NCBI RefSeq assembly: GCF_016427505.1
Contig: NZ_JAELXS010000001.1
Span: forward strand, 682,001 to 746,000
Direction of reading: 5' to 3'
DNA: 64,000 nt
From: Sphingomonas mollis
GTDB taxonomy: Bacteria; Pseudomonadota; Alphaproteobacteria; Sphingomonadales; Sphingomonadaceae
The number at the start of each line of letters is the position of its first letter. Within the stretch, counting starts at the first letter, position 1. Of this stretch, positions 26,324 to 35,636 are shown piece by piece. A program made the position numbers and the translations under genes. The notes below the pieces were generated by a model. It was not told the DNA's origin and ran no database searches. It worked only from the letters and a program-made list of their open reading frames with translations.

Positions 26324-28810
26324 TTACAGGCCGACGAGGCCGCCGTCGGTGCGTGTGATGACGATCGTTGCCGAACGCGGGCGCGAGGTGGGGGCGGCGG
26401 TGCCGGTCTGGTTGGCGGGCCAGTTGCTGGAGATGGCCGACGCGTTGCCGCCTTCGCCCGGATGCTGGATGTTCACGAACAGCGAGCGGCCATCCGGCGT
26501 CGAATGGATGCCGGTGATCTCGCACTGCTTCGGGCCGACCAGGAAACGGCGCAGCGTGGTGCCGGGTGCCTTGCCGATGCGGGTGGTGACGGTGTTGGTG
26601 ACGCCGCCCAGCGTGCTGGTGACCGCCCGGGTGCCGCCGTCGCCGACCGTGCCGGGTATGGCGGCGAGCAACATGCAGTTGGTGACATCGGTATAGGCGC
26701 CGTCGTCGGTTTCGATCCACATCACCGGCGTACCCTGACCGGTGGCGTTGCTGTTCAGGCCGAACCACAGGCCGTCGGGCGACGAGAAGTCGTTGGTGGC
26801 ATCCAGACCCGACAGGTTGATGTTGGTCGGGCTCAGGTCGCTGCCGGCGCCGAAGGCGTAGATGTCCCAGGCGAAGGCGGTCGCCTCAGACGTGTCGCCA
26901 GCCTCGCGCAGGCGGATGACGTGGCCGTTGACGTTGCCGTTGCCGGCCGAGCGACCATCGACCTTGGGATCGGTGTACGCGCGCGGGTTGGGGGCATCGA
27001 CATTGGCGGCGGTACGCGACGAGTTGTTGGTCAGCGTCACGTACATCTCGCCAGTCGCGGGATTGACCGCGGTCCATTCCGGCCGGTCCATCTTCGTCGC
27101 ACCCAGGATGTCGGCGGCGAGACGGGTGTTGACCAGCACATCGGCCTGATCGGCGAAGGCATAGGTCGCGTTCGACGAGGTCAGGCCGTTCTGGCCGAAC
27201 ACCAGCGGCAACCACTGGCCGCTGCCGTCCGCATTCATCTTCGCGACGTAAAGCGTGCCGGCGTCGAGATATTTGTCGCCGATCGCGAGGCGGTTGGTGG
27301 CGGTCGCGTCGGCGGCCGACCACGGTGTGGCGGAGACGAACTTGTAGAGATATTCGTTCTGCGCGTCGTCGCCCATGTAGAAGGCGGGCTTCACGCCGGC
27401 GATGGTGCGGCCGATCTCGCAACCCTCATGGTTCATGCGGCCGAGCGCGGTGCGCTTGCGCGGGGTGGAGGCGGGATCGAACGGATCGATCTCGACCACC
27501 CAACCGAGCTGGAACGGCTCGTGGCTGAAATCGGTGGTGCCGTCGGTGACGGTGCCGGCAATGACGCTGGCGTTCCAGCGGGCATAGATGGTGCTGGTGG
27601 TGTCGGCGGGGACGACGGTGGACCAGCCGTAATTGCCGGCATTGCCCTCGCGGATGCCGTAGCGGGTGAGCGAGGCGTTCTCCTTGCCGCGACCGCCGGC
27701 GGTGCGCAGCGCGGCGTCGCCCGAGGCGCGGCGGAAGTAACCAGCCCAGTTCTCTTCGCAAGTCAGATAGGTGTGCCACGGCATCGTGCCGTTGGCGCAA
27801 TTGTTGATCGTGCCGCGACCGGCGGTGCCGTCGGTCGAATAACGCGTGCGCAGAACGGCGTTGCCGCGCACCGGGCCGCTGAACGACACCGGCGTGTTGG
27901 GCGTAACGCGACGGTTGAGCGCGGACGACTGGTTATAGCTCCACGTGCCGCTGGCGGACGTACGCGATACCTCGATCACCGAGACGCCGTGCGATTCGAT
28001 CTCCTTGATAGCCTCGCTTTCCAGCCGGGCGCTGCCGGCGGTGACGCCGTTCACGTGCAGATATTGCTCGCTGATATTCTCGTGGTTCATCACCAGCAGG
28101 CCGCGGCTGCTGTTCGTCGGATCGGGCGTGCTGGCGCTGGCGGACAGGCCGAAATAGCTCATGCCGTCATGATGATCGCCGGCGCGCTGGGCGAAGTTCG
28201 TGTCGGTGCCGTTATTGGCATAGGCGGCGACGCCGGACGCGATCGGATCGCCGAGGCGATAGAGGACGGTGACGGCATAGCCATCGGGCACGGCGACGAC
28301 ATCCGCCAGGCTCTTGGGCACGGCGGTGAAGCCGAGCACGGCGGGGCTGACGGTGACGGTGGCGTCGGCGGTCGATGCCGTGCCGGCGCTGTTGGTGGCC
28401 GAGAAGCGGAAGACGAGCGGCGTCGCGGTGGTGACGCCGGGCGCGGTGAACGAGGCGGTCGACGTCGCGGCGTTGGCGATCGTGACGCTGGGGCCGCTGA
28501 CCTGCGACCAGCCGGTGCCGGTCGCGCCACCGACGGTGGTACCGGTCAGCGTGACGAGGCGGCCGGCGCTGGTCGCCACCGCGCTGCCGGCATCGACCGT
28601 GACGGGATCGGGGCCGTTGTCATCATCGTCGTCGCAGCCGGTCAGCAACATGCCGCCGAACACCGCCGCCGTCATCGCAGACAGGCCGCCGCGCAACGTC
28701 TGGCGGCGCGAATAGCGGCTGGCGATCAGCTCGTCGATATGCGGGTTGGCCGACACATTGGTGTCGATGTCGCCATCGTCATAGGCGAGGTTCGCGATCG
28801 AAACAGTCAT
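26324..28810 (-). CDS. PhoX-type alkaline phosphatase, Tat-exported lipoprotein
   Basis: Likely an extracytoplasmic phosphatase of the PhoX (DUF839) family, which use Ca and Fe cofactors. The 828-residue protein carries a twin-arginine motif SRRQTLRGG (R35-R36) followed by a hydrophobic stretch and a lipobox LLTGC (C59), so it should be a Tat-dependent lipoprotein. Five aspartates follow the cysteine, a pattern that in E. coli favours inner-membrane retention. An Ig/PKD-like module (about 68-160, with TLTGTTVGGATGTGW and SATNSAGTAS) precedes the propeller. The propeller shows MNHENISEQYLH, TCEENWAGYFRR, GRMNHEGCEIG, RPEWTAVNP and SPDGLWFG, all typical of PhoX. The activity is inferred from family. 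Confidence 0.88.
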   Translation of the reverse strand: MTVSIANLAYDDGDIDTNVSANPHIDELIASRYSRRQTLRGGLSAMTAAVFGGMLLTGCDDDDDNGPDPVTVDAGSAVATSAGRLVTLTGTTVGGATGTGWSQVSGPSVTIANAATSTASFTAPGVTTATPLVFRFSATNSAGTASTADATVTVSPAVLGFTAVPKSLADVVAVPDGYAVTVLYRLGDPIASGVAAYANNGTDTNFAQRAGDHHDGMSYFGLSASASTPDPTNSSRGLLVMNHENISEQYLHVNGVTAGSARLESEAIKEIESHGVSVIEVSRTSASGTWSYNQSSALNRRVTPNTPVSFSGPVRGNAVLRTRYSTDGTAGRGTINNCANGTMPWHTYLTCEENWAGYFRRASGDAALRTAGGRGKENASLTRYGIREGNAGNYGWSTVVPADTTSTIYARWNASVIAGTVTDGTTDFSHEPFQLGWVVEIDPFDPASTPRKRTALGRMNHEGCEIGRTIAGVKPAFYMGDDAQNEYLYKFVSATPWSAADATATNRLAIGDKYLDAGTLYVAKMNADGSGQWLPLVFGQNGLTSSNATYAFADQADVLVNTRLAADILGATKMDRPEWTAVNPATGEMYVTLTNNSSRTAANVDAPNPRAYTDPKVDGRSAGNGNVNGHVIRLREAGDTSEATAFAWDIYAFGAGSDLSPTNINLSGLDATNDFSSPDGLWFGLNSNATGQGTPVMWIETDDGAYTDVTNCMLLAAIPGTVGDGGTRAVTSTLGGVTNTVTTRIGKAPGTTLRRFLVGPKQCEITGIHSTPDGRSLFVNIQHPGEGGNASAISSNWPANQTGTAAPTSRPRSATIVITRTDGGLVGL

Positions 28811-28914
28811 GGAAAATCCCCCGGTGGGCGCTTTGGCCGTAAGCGCTTATTGGCGGCGGGGGATGACGCGGACGTTGCGGAATAAAGACGTTTCGGTGAC
28901 GGTTAACATTCCTG

Positions 28915-29919
28915 TCATGTTGCCAGCGCGGCTTTGCCCAGTGCGGGATCGTCGGTGAAGAAGCCGTCGATGCCGGTGGCGAGCCAGGCGCGCATCTCGG
29001 CGATCGATCCGGCCGGGTTGCGGGCGTCGGGGCCGGCATCGTCACGGAAATCGGCGGCGAGGAAGCGGTTTTCGGGGCGGAACGTCCAGACGCGGACCAG
29101 CAGGCCGGCGGCATGCGCGTCGGCGACCAGCGAGGTGGGGGCGAGGAGCCGATCGTCGGGGCCGGTCGGGATGACCGCGCGGGCGGAGGGTGCGACGACA
29201 TCGGCATAGCGTGCGATGTCGGCGAGGCCGGCGGGGGTCGTCATCGCGGCATAGGATAGCGCGGGATCGTCGGCGGGACGAGCGTCTGCGTCACCGATCA
29301 ACTGCATCAGGCGAAGGTTGGCGGGGCGGCCGAGCCGGTCGCGAAGATAACGCAGGTTCGCGGCCTCGAACGACTGCACCTCCAGCGGCGCGGTGCGCAG
29401 CCAGGGGTGGCGCGCGATGGAGGCAATGAAAGCGTCCTCCAGCGGCAGGCCGATACCGGCGAAATAGGTCGAGTGCTTCAGTTCGGGGACGAGGCCGATC
29501 GGGCGGTGCAGCCGAGCCGATTCGGCGGCGGTAAAATCGACGATCTCGTCCCAGGTCAGGATCGGAAACAGCCCGTCGTAGGAGCGGCTTTCCGGGCGGA
29601 CATGGCCCAGCCGCTCGATCGCGCGCAGCGTCTTCAGTTCGTCGAGCGTGAAGTCTTCGGTGAACCAGCCGGTGTGGGGCATGCCGTCGATCGTCTTCGT
29701 GGTGCGGCGGTCGGCGAAGCGGGGGTGGCGGGCGACGTCGGTGGTGTCAGCGATGTCATTTTCGTGACGGGCGACGAGGACACCGTCGCGGGTCATCACC
29801 AGATCGGGTTCGATATAATCGGCACCGTCGCGAATCGCGCGGGCATAGGCGGGCAGCGTATGTTCGGGCCGCCAGGCGGAGGCGCCGCGATGGGCGAAGA
29901 CCAGCGGGGCTCCGTGCAT
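28915..29919 (-). CDS. Glycerophosphodiester phosphodiesterase
   Basis: Releases glycerol-3-phosphate from glycerophosphodiesters. A 334-residue TIM-barrel GDPD with the first motif FAHRGASAWRPEHTLPAY (catalytic His), the metal-binding IEPDLVMTRDGVLVARHE, and VPELKHSTYF. FTDDP marks the last strand. There is no signal peptide from the ATG at 29919, so it looks cytoplasmic, unlike periplasmic GlpQ, although its length with the interior insertions is more GlpQ-like. It starts 5 nt after the universal stress gene. A PhoX-type gene follows 104 nt downstream, giving a phosphorus-scavenging flavour to the region. Confidence 0.9.
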   Translation of the reverse strand: MHGAPLVFAHRGASAWRPEHTLPAYARAIRDGADYIEPDLVMTRDGVLVARHENDIADTTDVARHPRFADRRTTKTIDGMPHTGWFTEDFTLDELKTLRAIERLGHVRPESRSYDGLFPILTWDEIVDFTAAESARLHRPIGLVPELKHSTYFAGIGLPLEDAFIASIARHPWLRTAPLEVQSFEAANLRYLRDRLGRPANLRLMQLIGDADARPADDPALSYAAMTTPAGLADIARYADVVAPSARAVIPTGPDDRLLAPTSLVADAHAAGLLVRVWTFRPENRFLAADFRDDAGPDARNPAGSIAEMRAWLATGIDGFFTDDPALGKAALAT

Positions 29920-29924
29920 CGCGT

Positions 29925-30380
29925 TCAGCTCAGGCGGTCGATCTGTTCGGGGGTCAGCGAACCGGGGATTATCATCACCGGCACGGCCAGCGCGCCGGCA
30001 TCGGCGCCGGTGAAATGGGTGACGAGCGCACCCGGCGCGCCCGAGGCGGCGGCGCCCAGCACCAGCGCGGCGATATCGGGATTGGCGGCGATCAGGTCGC
30101 GGATCACCTTCGGCCCCTCGCCACCGCGGACGGTGATCGCCGGCGTCAGCCCGGATTCGTCGAACAACGTGCCGGCGGCGCGCGATACCAGCCCCTCGGC
30201 ATGATGGCGCGCCTCTTCCTCGATCGTGGCCTGGACGCCGCCGAACGCGATGAATTCCTGCGGCGGCAGCAGGGTGAGGATTTCGACGCCGCCGCCGGTT
30301 TTCACCGCGCGGCGGGCGGCGAATCGCAGGGCGATCTCCGCTTCCGGACTGTCGTCGATCACTACCAGATAGATGCGCAT
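29925..30380 (-). CDS. Universal stress protein (UspA family)
   Basis: A 151-residue single-domain UspA-fold protein: VVIDDSPEAEIALRFAARRAV at the N-terminus, and VIRDLIAANPDIAALVLGAAA with VPVMIIPG at the C-terminus. The usual ATP-binding G-2x-G-9x-G-S/T motif is only partly recognisable, so nucleotide binding is uncertain. It is in a probable operon with the GDPD gene (5 nt gap) and divergent from pdhC. Confidence 0.85.
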   Translation of the reverse strand: MRIYLVVIDDSPEAEIALRFAARRAVKTGGGVEILTLLPPQEFIAFGGVQATIEEEARHHAEGLVSRAAGTLFDESGLTPAITVRGGEGPKVIRDLIAANPDIAALVLGAAASGAPGALVTHFTGADAGALAVPVMIIPGSLTPEQIDRLS

Positions 30381-30500
30381 AAATAGCCCCGTTTCCGCTA
30401 CGGTGTGACGCCATGCCGCCGTCCGTGCAAGCGCGTCGGACTTGACCCGCGCGCGTCACGGGGCGAGAGAGCGTGCCCTTACCGAAGCCCGAGGACCTTC

Positions 30501-31868
30501 ATGCCGATCGAGATCAAGATGCCCGCGCTGTCGCCCACGATGGAAGAGGGCACGCTCGCCAAATGGCTGGTGAAGGAGGGCGACACCGTGTCGTCCGGCG
30601 ACATCATGTCCGAGATCGAGACCGACAAGGCGACGATGGAGTTCGAGGCGGTCGACGAAGGCACGATCGGCAAGATCCTGGTGCCTGAGGGCACCGACAA
30701 TGTGAAGGTCGGCACGGTCATCGCGATCCTGCTGGAAGAGGGCGAGGATGCATCCAGCATCGGCGCGCCCGCCGCGAAGTCCGAAACGCCGCAGCCCGCC
30801 GACCCCGAGTTCAAGGGCACGCCCGACGCCACCGACCCAAATACCAAGGGCAACGAGGGTGCGCCCGTGGCCCGCGGCGAGAGCGAGGCCGAGGATCATG
30901 GTCGCCCGGCCGACGCCGGCCCCGCCCAGTCTGCTTCCTCGACACCGGCCGCATCGGGCGACCGCGTGAAGGCGAGCCCGCTGGCCCGTCGTCTCGCCGC
31001 CGAGAAGGGCATCGACATTGCCGCCGTCACCGGCTCCGGTCCCAAGGGACGAATCGTGAAGGCCGATCTCGACGGCGCCAAGGCCGGTGCCGCGCCGTCC
31101 AAGGCCGCGACGCCGACCGCCGAGGCGCCCGCCGCCGCTGCGCCGGCGCCCGTTGCGAAGCCCGCGACGGTGCCGGATATCCCGCACGAGCTGACCAAGC
31201 TCAGCAACATGCGCAAGACGATCGCGCGCCGCCTGACCGAATCGAAGCAGACGGTGCCGCACATCTACCTGACGGTGGACGTGCGCCTCGACGCGCTGTT
31301 GAAGCTGCGTGGCGAGCTGAACGCGTCGCTGGAAAGCCGCGGCGTTAAGCTGTCGGTGAACGACCTGCTGGTGAAGGCGCTGGCCGTGTCGCTGATGGCG
31401 GTGCCGAAGTGCAACGTGATGTTCACGCCGGATCAGCTGGTGACGTTCAAGCGCGCCGACATCTCGGTCGCGGTATCGACGCCGTCGGGCCTCATCACGC
31501 CGATTGTGACGGAGGCGGATACCCGCTCGCTGTCGTCGATCTCGGCGGCGGTGAAGGACATGGCCGCGCGCGCCAAGGAGAACAAGCTGAAGCCGGAGGA
31601 ATTCCAGGGCGGCACCGCGTCGATCAGCAACATGGGCATGTTCGGGATCAAGCAGTTCGAGGCGGTCATCAACCCGCCGCAGGGCATGATCCTGGCGATC
31701 GGTGCCGGCGAGAAGCGGCCGTACATCGTCGACGGCGAACTGGGCATCGCCAGCGTCATGTCGGCGACGGGCAGCTTCGATCACCGCGCGATCGACGGGG
31801 CCGATGGCGCCGAACTGATGAAGGTGTTCAAGGAACTGGTCGAGCGGCCGCTCGGCATGCTCGCCTGA
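30501..31868 (+). CDS. pdhC: Pyruvate dehydrogenase E2 (dihydrolipoyl acetyltransferase)
   Basis: E2 core of the pyruvate dehydrogenase complex. The 455 residues hold one lipoyl domain with the lipoylated K43 in IETDKATME, an acidic Ala/Pro-rich linker (about 85-160), an E3/E1-binding domain ([29 protein letters not shown], about 160-190), a second Ala/Pro linker and the acetyltransferase domain ending in [13 protein letters not shown] with H428 and D432. One lipoyl domain is usual for alphaproteobacteria. The ATG at 30501 gives the conserved [17 protein letters not shown] start. A thioesterase gene and lpdA follow; the E1 genes are not in the window. Confidence 0.95.
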   Translation: MPIEIKMPALSPTMEEGTLAKWLVKEGDTVSSGDIMSEIETDKATMEFEAVDEGTIGKILVPEGTDNVKVGTVIAILLEEGEDASSIGAPAAKSETPQPADPEFKGTPDATDPNTKGNEGAPVARGESEAEDHGRPADAGPAQSASSTPAASGDRVKASPLARRLAAEKGIDIAAVTGSGPKGRIVKADLDGAKAGAAPSKAATPTAEAPAAAAPAPVAKPATVPDIPHELTKLSNMRKTIARRLTESKQTVPHIYLTVDVRLDALLKLRGELNASLESRGVKLSVNDLLVKALAVSLMAVPKCNVMFTPDQLVTFKRADISVAVSTPSGLITPIVTEADTRSLSSISAAVKDMAARAKENKLKPEEFQGGTASISNMGMFGIKQFEAVINPPQGMILAIGAGEKRPYIVDGELGIASVMSATGSFDHRAIDGADGAELMKVFKELVERPLGMLA

Positions 31869-31876
31869 TCCCGGCG

Positions 31877-32293
31877 ATGGACGTCCATCCCGACGAGATG
31901 CCGCCAGAGGGTCTGCCGGCGGTGCGCGTGATCGCGATGCCGGCGGATACCAACCCGTATGGTGACATATTCGGCGGGTGGCTGATGAGCATGATGGACT
32001 CGGCCGCCGGGTCGGTCGCGTCGCGCCACAGCCATGGCCGCGCCGTGACGATCGCGGTGGAGGGCATGACCTTTCATCGCCCCGTCGTCGTCGGGGACGA
32101 GGTGTCGGTGTACGCCCGGCTGGCGCGCGTCGGTCGCACATCGATGACGATCGACGTCGAAAGCTGGCGCCGCGCGCGCCACGACGACCGCAGTTACAAG
32201 GTGACGGAGGCCAAATTCACCTTCGTCGCGATCGGCGAGGACCGGCAGCCGCGACGCGTGCCGCCGGTCCTGGTCGAACAAACGAACAATTGA
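31877..32293 (+). CDS. Acyl-CoA thioesterase (YciA/hot-dog family)
   Basis: A 138-residue hot-dog-fold thioesterase. The N-terminal conserved block is RVIAMPADTNPYGDIFGGWLMSMMDSAAG, where the Asn and Asp-Ile-Phe-Gly-Gly-Trp motif and following Asp are typical of YciA. TFHRPVVVGDEVSVYARL is also conserved. It lies 8 nt after pdhC and 37 nt before lpdA, so it is cotranscribed with pyruvate dehydrogenase genes. A link such as recycling of acyl-CoA is only inferred. Confidence 0.88.
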   Translation: MDVHPDEMPPEGLPAVRVIAMPADTNPYGDIFGGWLMSMMDSAAGSVASRHSHGRAVTIAVEGMTFHRPVVVGDEVSVYARLARVGRTSMTIDVESWRRARHDDRSYKVTEAKFTFVAIGEDRQPRRVPPVLVEQTNN

Positions 32294-32330
32294 CCGGCCG
32301 TCGCGCCGGACGCTGAGAAGGAACCGACAA

Positions 32331-33725
32331 GTGGCCGAATCCTACGATCTCATCATCCTCGGCTCCGGCCCCGGTGGCTATGTCGCCGCGATCCGGGCGA
32401 GCCAGCTGGGCCTGAAGGTCGCCATCGTGGAACGCGAGCGGCTGGGCGGCATCTGCCTGAACTGGGGCTGCATCCCGACCAAAGCGCTGCTGCGCACGTC
32501 GGAAATCTATCATTACATGACGCACGCCGATTCATACGGGTTGAAGGCGGACAATGTCGGTTTCGACCTGGGGAAGATCGTCGATCGCAGCCGCAAGGTC
32601 GCGGGCCAGCTGAACGCGGGCGTCAAGGGCCTGATGAAGAAGAACAAGGTCGCGGTGCATGAGGGCGTCGGCGCGATCACCGGCAAGGGCAAATTGTCGG
32701 TGAAGCAGGGCGACAAGACGGTCGAGCTCGAGGCGAAGAACATCCTGATCGCCACCGGCGCGCGCGCCCGCGACCTGCCGTTCGCCAAGGCCGACGGCAA
32801 GCGGGTGTGGACGTATCGCCATGCGATGGTGCCGACCGAGATGCCGACGAAGCTGCTGGTCATCGGATCGGGCGCGATCGGCGTGGAATTCGCCAGCTTC
32901 TATAACGACATGGGCGCCGACGTGACGATCGTCGAGATGCTGCCGCGCATCCTGCCGGTGGAGGACGAGGAAGTCTCGACCTTCATGGACAAGGCGCTGA
33001 CCAAGCAGGGCATCAAGATCGTGACCGGCGCGGGCGTCGAAAAGATCGAGCCGGGCGCGAGCAGCGTGAAGGCGGCGATCAAGGGCAAGGACGGCAAGGT
33101 CGAGACGACCGAGTTCAGCCATGTCATCGTCGCGATCGGCATCGTGCCGAACACCGAGGAGATCGGCTTGGAGGCACTGGGCGTCGAGACCGAGCGTGGG
33201 CACATCAAGACCAACGGTTACGGCCAGACCAATGTCGAGGGCATCTGGGCGATCGGCGACGTGACGGGCGCGCCGTGGCTGGCGCACAAGGCGAGCCACG
33301 AGGGCGTGATCGCGGTCGAAAAGATCGCTGGTGGCAAACCGCACCAGATGGACAAGGGCAATATCCCCGGCTGCACCTATTCGCGCCCGCAGGTGGCGAG
33401 CGTCGGCATGACCGAGGCGAAGGCGAAGGAGGCCGGGTACGAGCTGAAGGTCGGCAAGTTCCCCTTCATCGGCAACGGCAAGGCGATCGCGCTGGGCGAG
33501 GCCGAAGGCTTCGTGAAGACGGTGTTCGACGCGAAGACCGGCGAGTTGCTCGGCGCGCACATGGTGGGTGCGGAAGTGACCGAGCTGATCCAGGGCTATG
33601 TCGTCGCGCGCCAGCTTGAGACGACGGAAGCGGAACTGATGGAGACGGTGTTCGCGCATCCGACGTTGTCCGAGATGATGCACGAGAGCGTGCTCGGCGC
33701 GTATGGCCGGGCGATCCATATCTAG
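32331..33725 (+). CDS. lpdA: Dihydrolipoyl dehydrogenase (E3)
   Basis: Reoxidises dihydrolipoamide of the pyruvate dehydrogenase complex using FAD and NAD+. The 464-residue protein has the FAD motif GSGPGGYVAA (11-20), redox-active C42 and C47 in GGICLNWGCIPTK, the NAD motif VIGSGAIGVEFA, and the C-terminal catalytic pair H443-E448 in AHPTLSEMMHE. The start is GTG with AGAAGGA about 9-10 nt upstream. Placement after pdhC and the thioesterase supports assignment to this complex rather than to a different 2-oxoacid complex. Confidence 0.96.
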   Translation: MAESYDLIILGSGPGGYVAAIRASQLGLKVAIVERERLGGICLNWGCIPTKALLRTSEIYHYMTHADSYGLKADNVGFDLGKIVDRSRKVAGQLNAGVKGLMKKNKVAVHEGVGAITGKGKLSVKQGDKTVELEAKNILIATGARARDLPFAKADGKRVWTYRHAMVPTEMPTKLLVIGSGAIGVEFASFYNDMGADVTIVEMLPRILPVEDEEVSTFMDKALTKQGIKIVTGAGVEKIEPGASSVKAAIKGKDGKVETTEFSHVIVAIGIVPNTEEIGLEALGVETERGHIKTNGYGQTNVEGIWAIGDVTGAPWLAHKASHEGVIAVEKIAGGKPHQMDKGNIPGCTYSRPQVASVGMTEAKAKEAGYELKVGKFPFIGNGKAIALGEAEGFVKTVFDAKTGELLGAHMVGAEVTELIQGYVVARQLETTEAELMETVFAHPTLSEMMHESVLGAYGRAIHI

Positions 33726-33771
33726 GACGTAGGTGCTTCCTGCCGACGCAGGGGAATCTCCTAAACTATCT

Positions 33772-34157
33772 GCTTCCCCGGCAGAGGCTCGGGTCCAGTT
33801 GGGTGAAGGTTTGTGATGCACTCACGATGGCCTTCCCAACTTGACCCCGGCCTCCGCCGGGGAAGCTGTTTCAGGGAACGGTCCTGCACCATCGCGGCGC
33901 TTCATGGTCCGTCACACGACGACCGCCGCAGCGTTGCGCTCGCGTCACTGGCGGTCGGATGCGCGGGATGTGGGCCGATCTTGATGGACGAGGCGGTAAA
34001 CCTCGGTGCGCAGGAAGTCCTGCCAAGATCATTTGCCTCCCCGGCGGAGGCCGGGGTCCAGTTGGGAAGGTTTGTGATGACTCACGATGGCCTTCCCGAC
34101 CGGGCCCCGGCCTCCGCCGGGGAAGCCCCGGCCTCCGCCGGGGAAGTGACGTTGGAG
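33772..34157. repeat. Imperfect tandem duplication upstream of membrane protein gene
   Basis: The 432-bp gap between lpdA and 34158 has no intact gene. A repeat of about 95 bp at 33772-33866 recurs at 34035-34146; both contain AGGTTTGTGATG and CACGATGGCCTTCCC. The second copy has an extra 20-bp CCGGCCTCCGCCGGGGAAGC unit. The similarity continues past the repeat into the first 80 bp or so of the downstream gene, with an offset of 261 bp that becomes 281 bp after the extra unit. A unit of about 265-280 bp was therefore duplicated. Confidence 0.8.
33880..33960 (+). pseudogene. Decayed copy of the start of the membrane protein gene
   Basis: It aligns with 34161-34240. In the same frame the fragment begins PAPSRRFMVRHTTTAAAL against AAPSRRSVTRLITTAAAL in the intact gene. 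After about 18 codons small indels break the similarity. It has no start codon or continuing frame, so it is a relic. Confidence 0.65.
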
Positions 34158-35564
34158 ATGGATGCTGCACCTTCGCGGCGCTCCGTGACCCGCCTCATCA
34201 CGACCGCCGCGGCGTTGCTGCTCGTCTCGCTGGCGGTCTTCTGGCCGGGTTTTGCCGAGTATGACAGCGTCGCCCAATATGCGCAGGCGCTGTCGGGCAG
34301 CTATGACGACTGGCATCCGCCGGTCATGGCGCGGCTGTGGGCGGGGTTGCTGGTATTCGGGGCCGGCGCGGGGCCGATGCTGGTCGTGCAGATGGCGACA
34401 TATTGGACCGGGCTGGGCCTGATCGCGGCGGCGCTGATGCGTGCGGGGCGGGTGCGGACAGGCTGGGCGGTGGTGGCGGTCGGTCTGTTTCCGCTTTTCC
34501 TCGGCTGGCAGGCGGTGGTGCTGAAGGATGCGCAGGGCGCCGGCGCGATGCTGGCGGCGGTCGGGGTCGTCGGGTGGTGGCGGATCGACGGGCGGCGGGT
34601 GCCGAGCGCGGTCTGGGTCGTGGCGGCGGTGCTGCTGGGCTATGCCGTGTTGATCCGCGCCAACGGGGTGTTCGCGGTGGCGCCGCTGGTCGCGATGCTG
34701 CTGCCGGCCAGAAGCTGGCGGATGGGCGGCGGGATCGCGATCGGGCTGGTCGCGGTGACGCTGGCGCTGTCGCCGGCGATCAATCAGCGGGTGCTAGGCG
34801 CCGAGCCGAGCGGGGTACAACGGACGCAGCCGCTCTACGATCTGGCCGGCATCGCGGTGCGGATCGCGCCGGCGGAGGGGGCGGGGTTCACGCGCGCCGA
34901 GGCCCGGGCGCTGATCGAGCATCATTGCGTGACGGCGTTCTTCTGGGACTCGCTGGGCGAGGGGCCGGCGTGCGCGGCGGCGAGCGGGCGGATGCAAAAG
35001 CTGCCGCCGCCGCGGCTCTATGCGATGCTGGTGCCGGCGATCGTTGCGCATCCGCTGGCCTATGCCGGGCATCGGCTGGCGCATCTGAATTCGACGCTGC
35101 GCTGGTGGGTGCCGGCCGAGTGGCCGAATGCGGGGCCGCCTGGCGGGTCGGAGCCGAACGATCTGGGGCTGGGTCAGCCGGGGTGGCTGGCGGTTAAGTG
35201 GCAGTGGCTAGCCGGGCTGGTCGCGGCGACGCCGCTGGGGTGGCCGGTGGCGTGGATCGTCGTGGCGATCACGGCGCTGGTGGCGACGTGGCGAGCGGCG
35301 TCGCCGATTGCCGGCGTCGCGCGGGCGATGCTGGTGTCGGCGTTGCTGCTGGAGGCGAGCTTCGCGACGTTCAGCATCGCGTCCGACCTGCGATATCATC
35401 TGTGGGCGATGATCGCGACGGCGCTGGCGGGCGTGATGCTGGGTGGCGAACGCTGGTCGCGGCGGGCGGTGGTTGCCGGATCGGTGACGCTGGCGCTGGT
35501 GGTGGCGATCGGGCTGGTGGCGCGGGCGACTCTGCCGGTCGTGACGATCGCCACGATGGTCTAG
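34158..35564 (+). CDS. Polytopic membrane protein, possible GT-C-type glycosyltransferase
   Basis: A 468-residue inner-membrane protein with about 10-12 hydrophobic helices. After TM1 it has a periplasmic loop PGFAEYDSVAQYAQALSGSYDDWHPPVMARLW. The pattern acidic-DSV/DWHPP after TM1 is seen in GT-C-fold membrane glycosyltransferases and in the DUF6020 family, so a polyprenyl-sugar-dependent transferase is possible. No acceptor can be named. A second extracytoplasmic region (about 215-325) contains Cys residues (EHHCVTAFF, GPACAAAS) and Trp-rich LRWWVPAEWP. The start is uncertain: GGAG lies directly before the ATG at 34158. Confidence 0.62.
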   Translation: MDAAPSRRSVTRLITTAAALLLVSLAVFWPGFAEYDSVAQYAQALSGSYDDWHPPVMARLWAGLLVFGAGAGPMLVVQMATYWTGLGLIAAALMRAGRVRTGWAVVAVGLFPLFLGWQAVVLKDAQGAGAMLAAVGVVGWWRIDGRRVPSAVWVVAAVLLGYAVLIRANGVFAVAPLVAMLLPARSWRMGGGIAIGLVAVTLALSPAINQRVLGAEPSGVQRTQPLYDLAGIAVRIAPAEGAGFTRAEARALIEHHCVTAFFWDSLGEGPACAAASGRMQKLPPPRLYAMLVPAIVAHPLAYAGHRLAHLNSTLRWWVPAEWPNAGPPGGSEPNDLGLGQPGWLAVKWQWLAGLVAATPLGWPVAWIVVAITALVATWRAASPIAGVARAMLVSALLLEASFATFSIASDLRYHLWAMIATALAGVMLGGERWSRRAVVAGSVTLALVVAIGLVARATLPVVTIATMV

Positions 35565-35636
35565 CGATCGATCCGGGCGCGGAACGGGTTTCCCTTCAAA
35601 CAGTTAGTCTTTTGACTTCACTGAAGGATACCCGGC

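Noticed and set aside
26192..28885. 897-codon plus-strand frame opposite the PhoX-type gene
   Set aside because: Antisense shadow with Gly/Arg/Ala-rich sequence; the minus-strand gene has a Tat signal and family motifs.
28891..28918. Possible Pho box (CTGTCAT at 28912) upstream of the PhoX-type gene
   Set aside because: A second CTGTCAT-like unit 11 bp away is missing; the 11-bp-spaced heptamer is GGTTAAC, which does not match, and the half-site overlaps the GDPD stop codon.
33813..34157. N-terminal extension of the membrane protein to 33813
   Set aside because: The added residues are translated repeat and decayed gene fragment; the membrane protein starts naturally at 34158.
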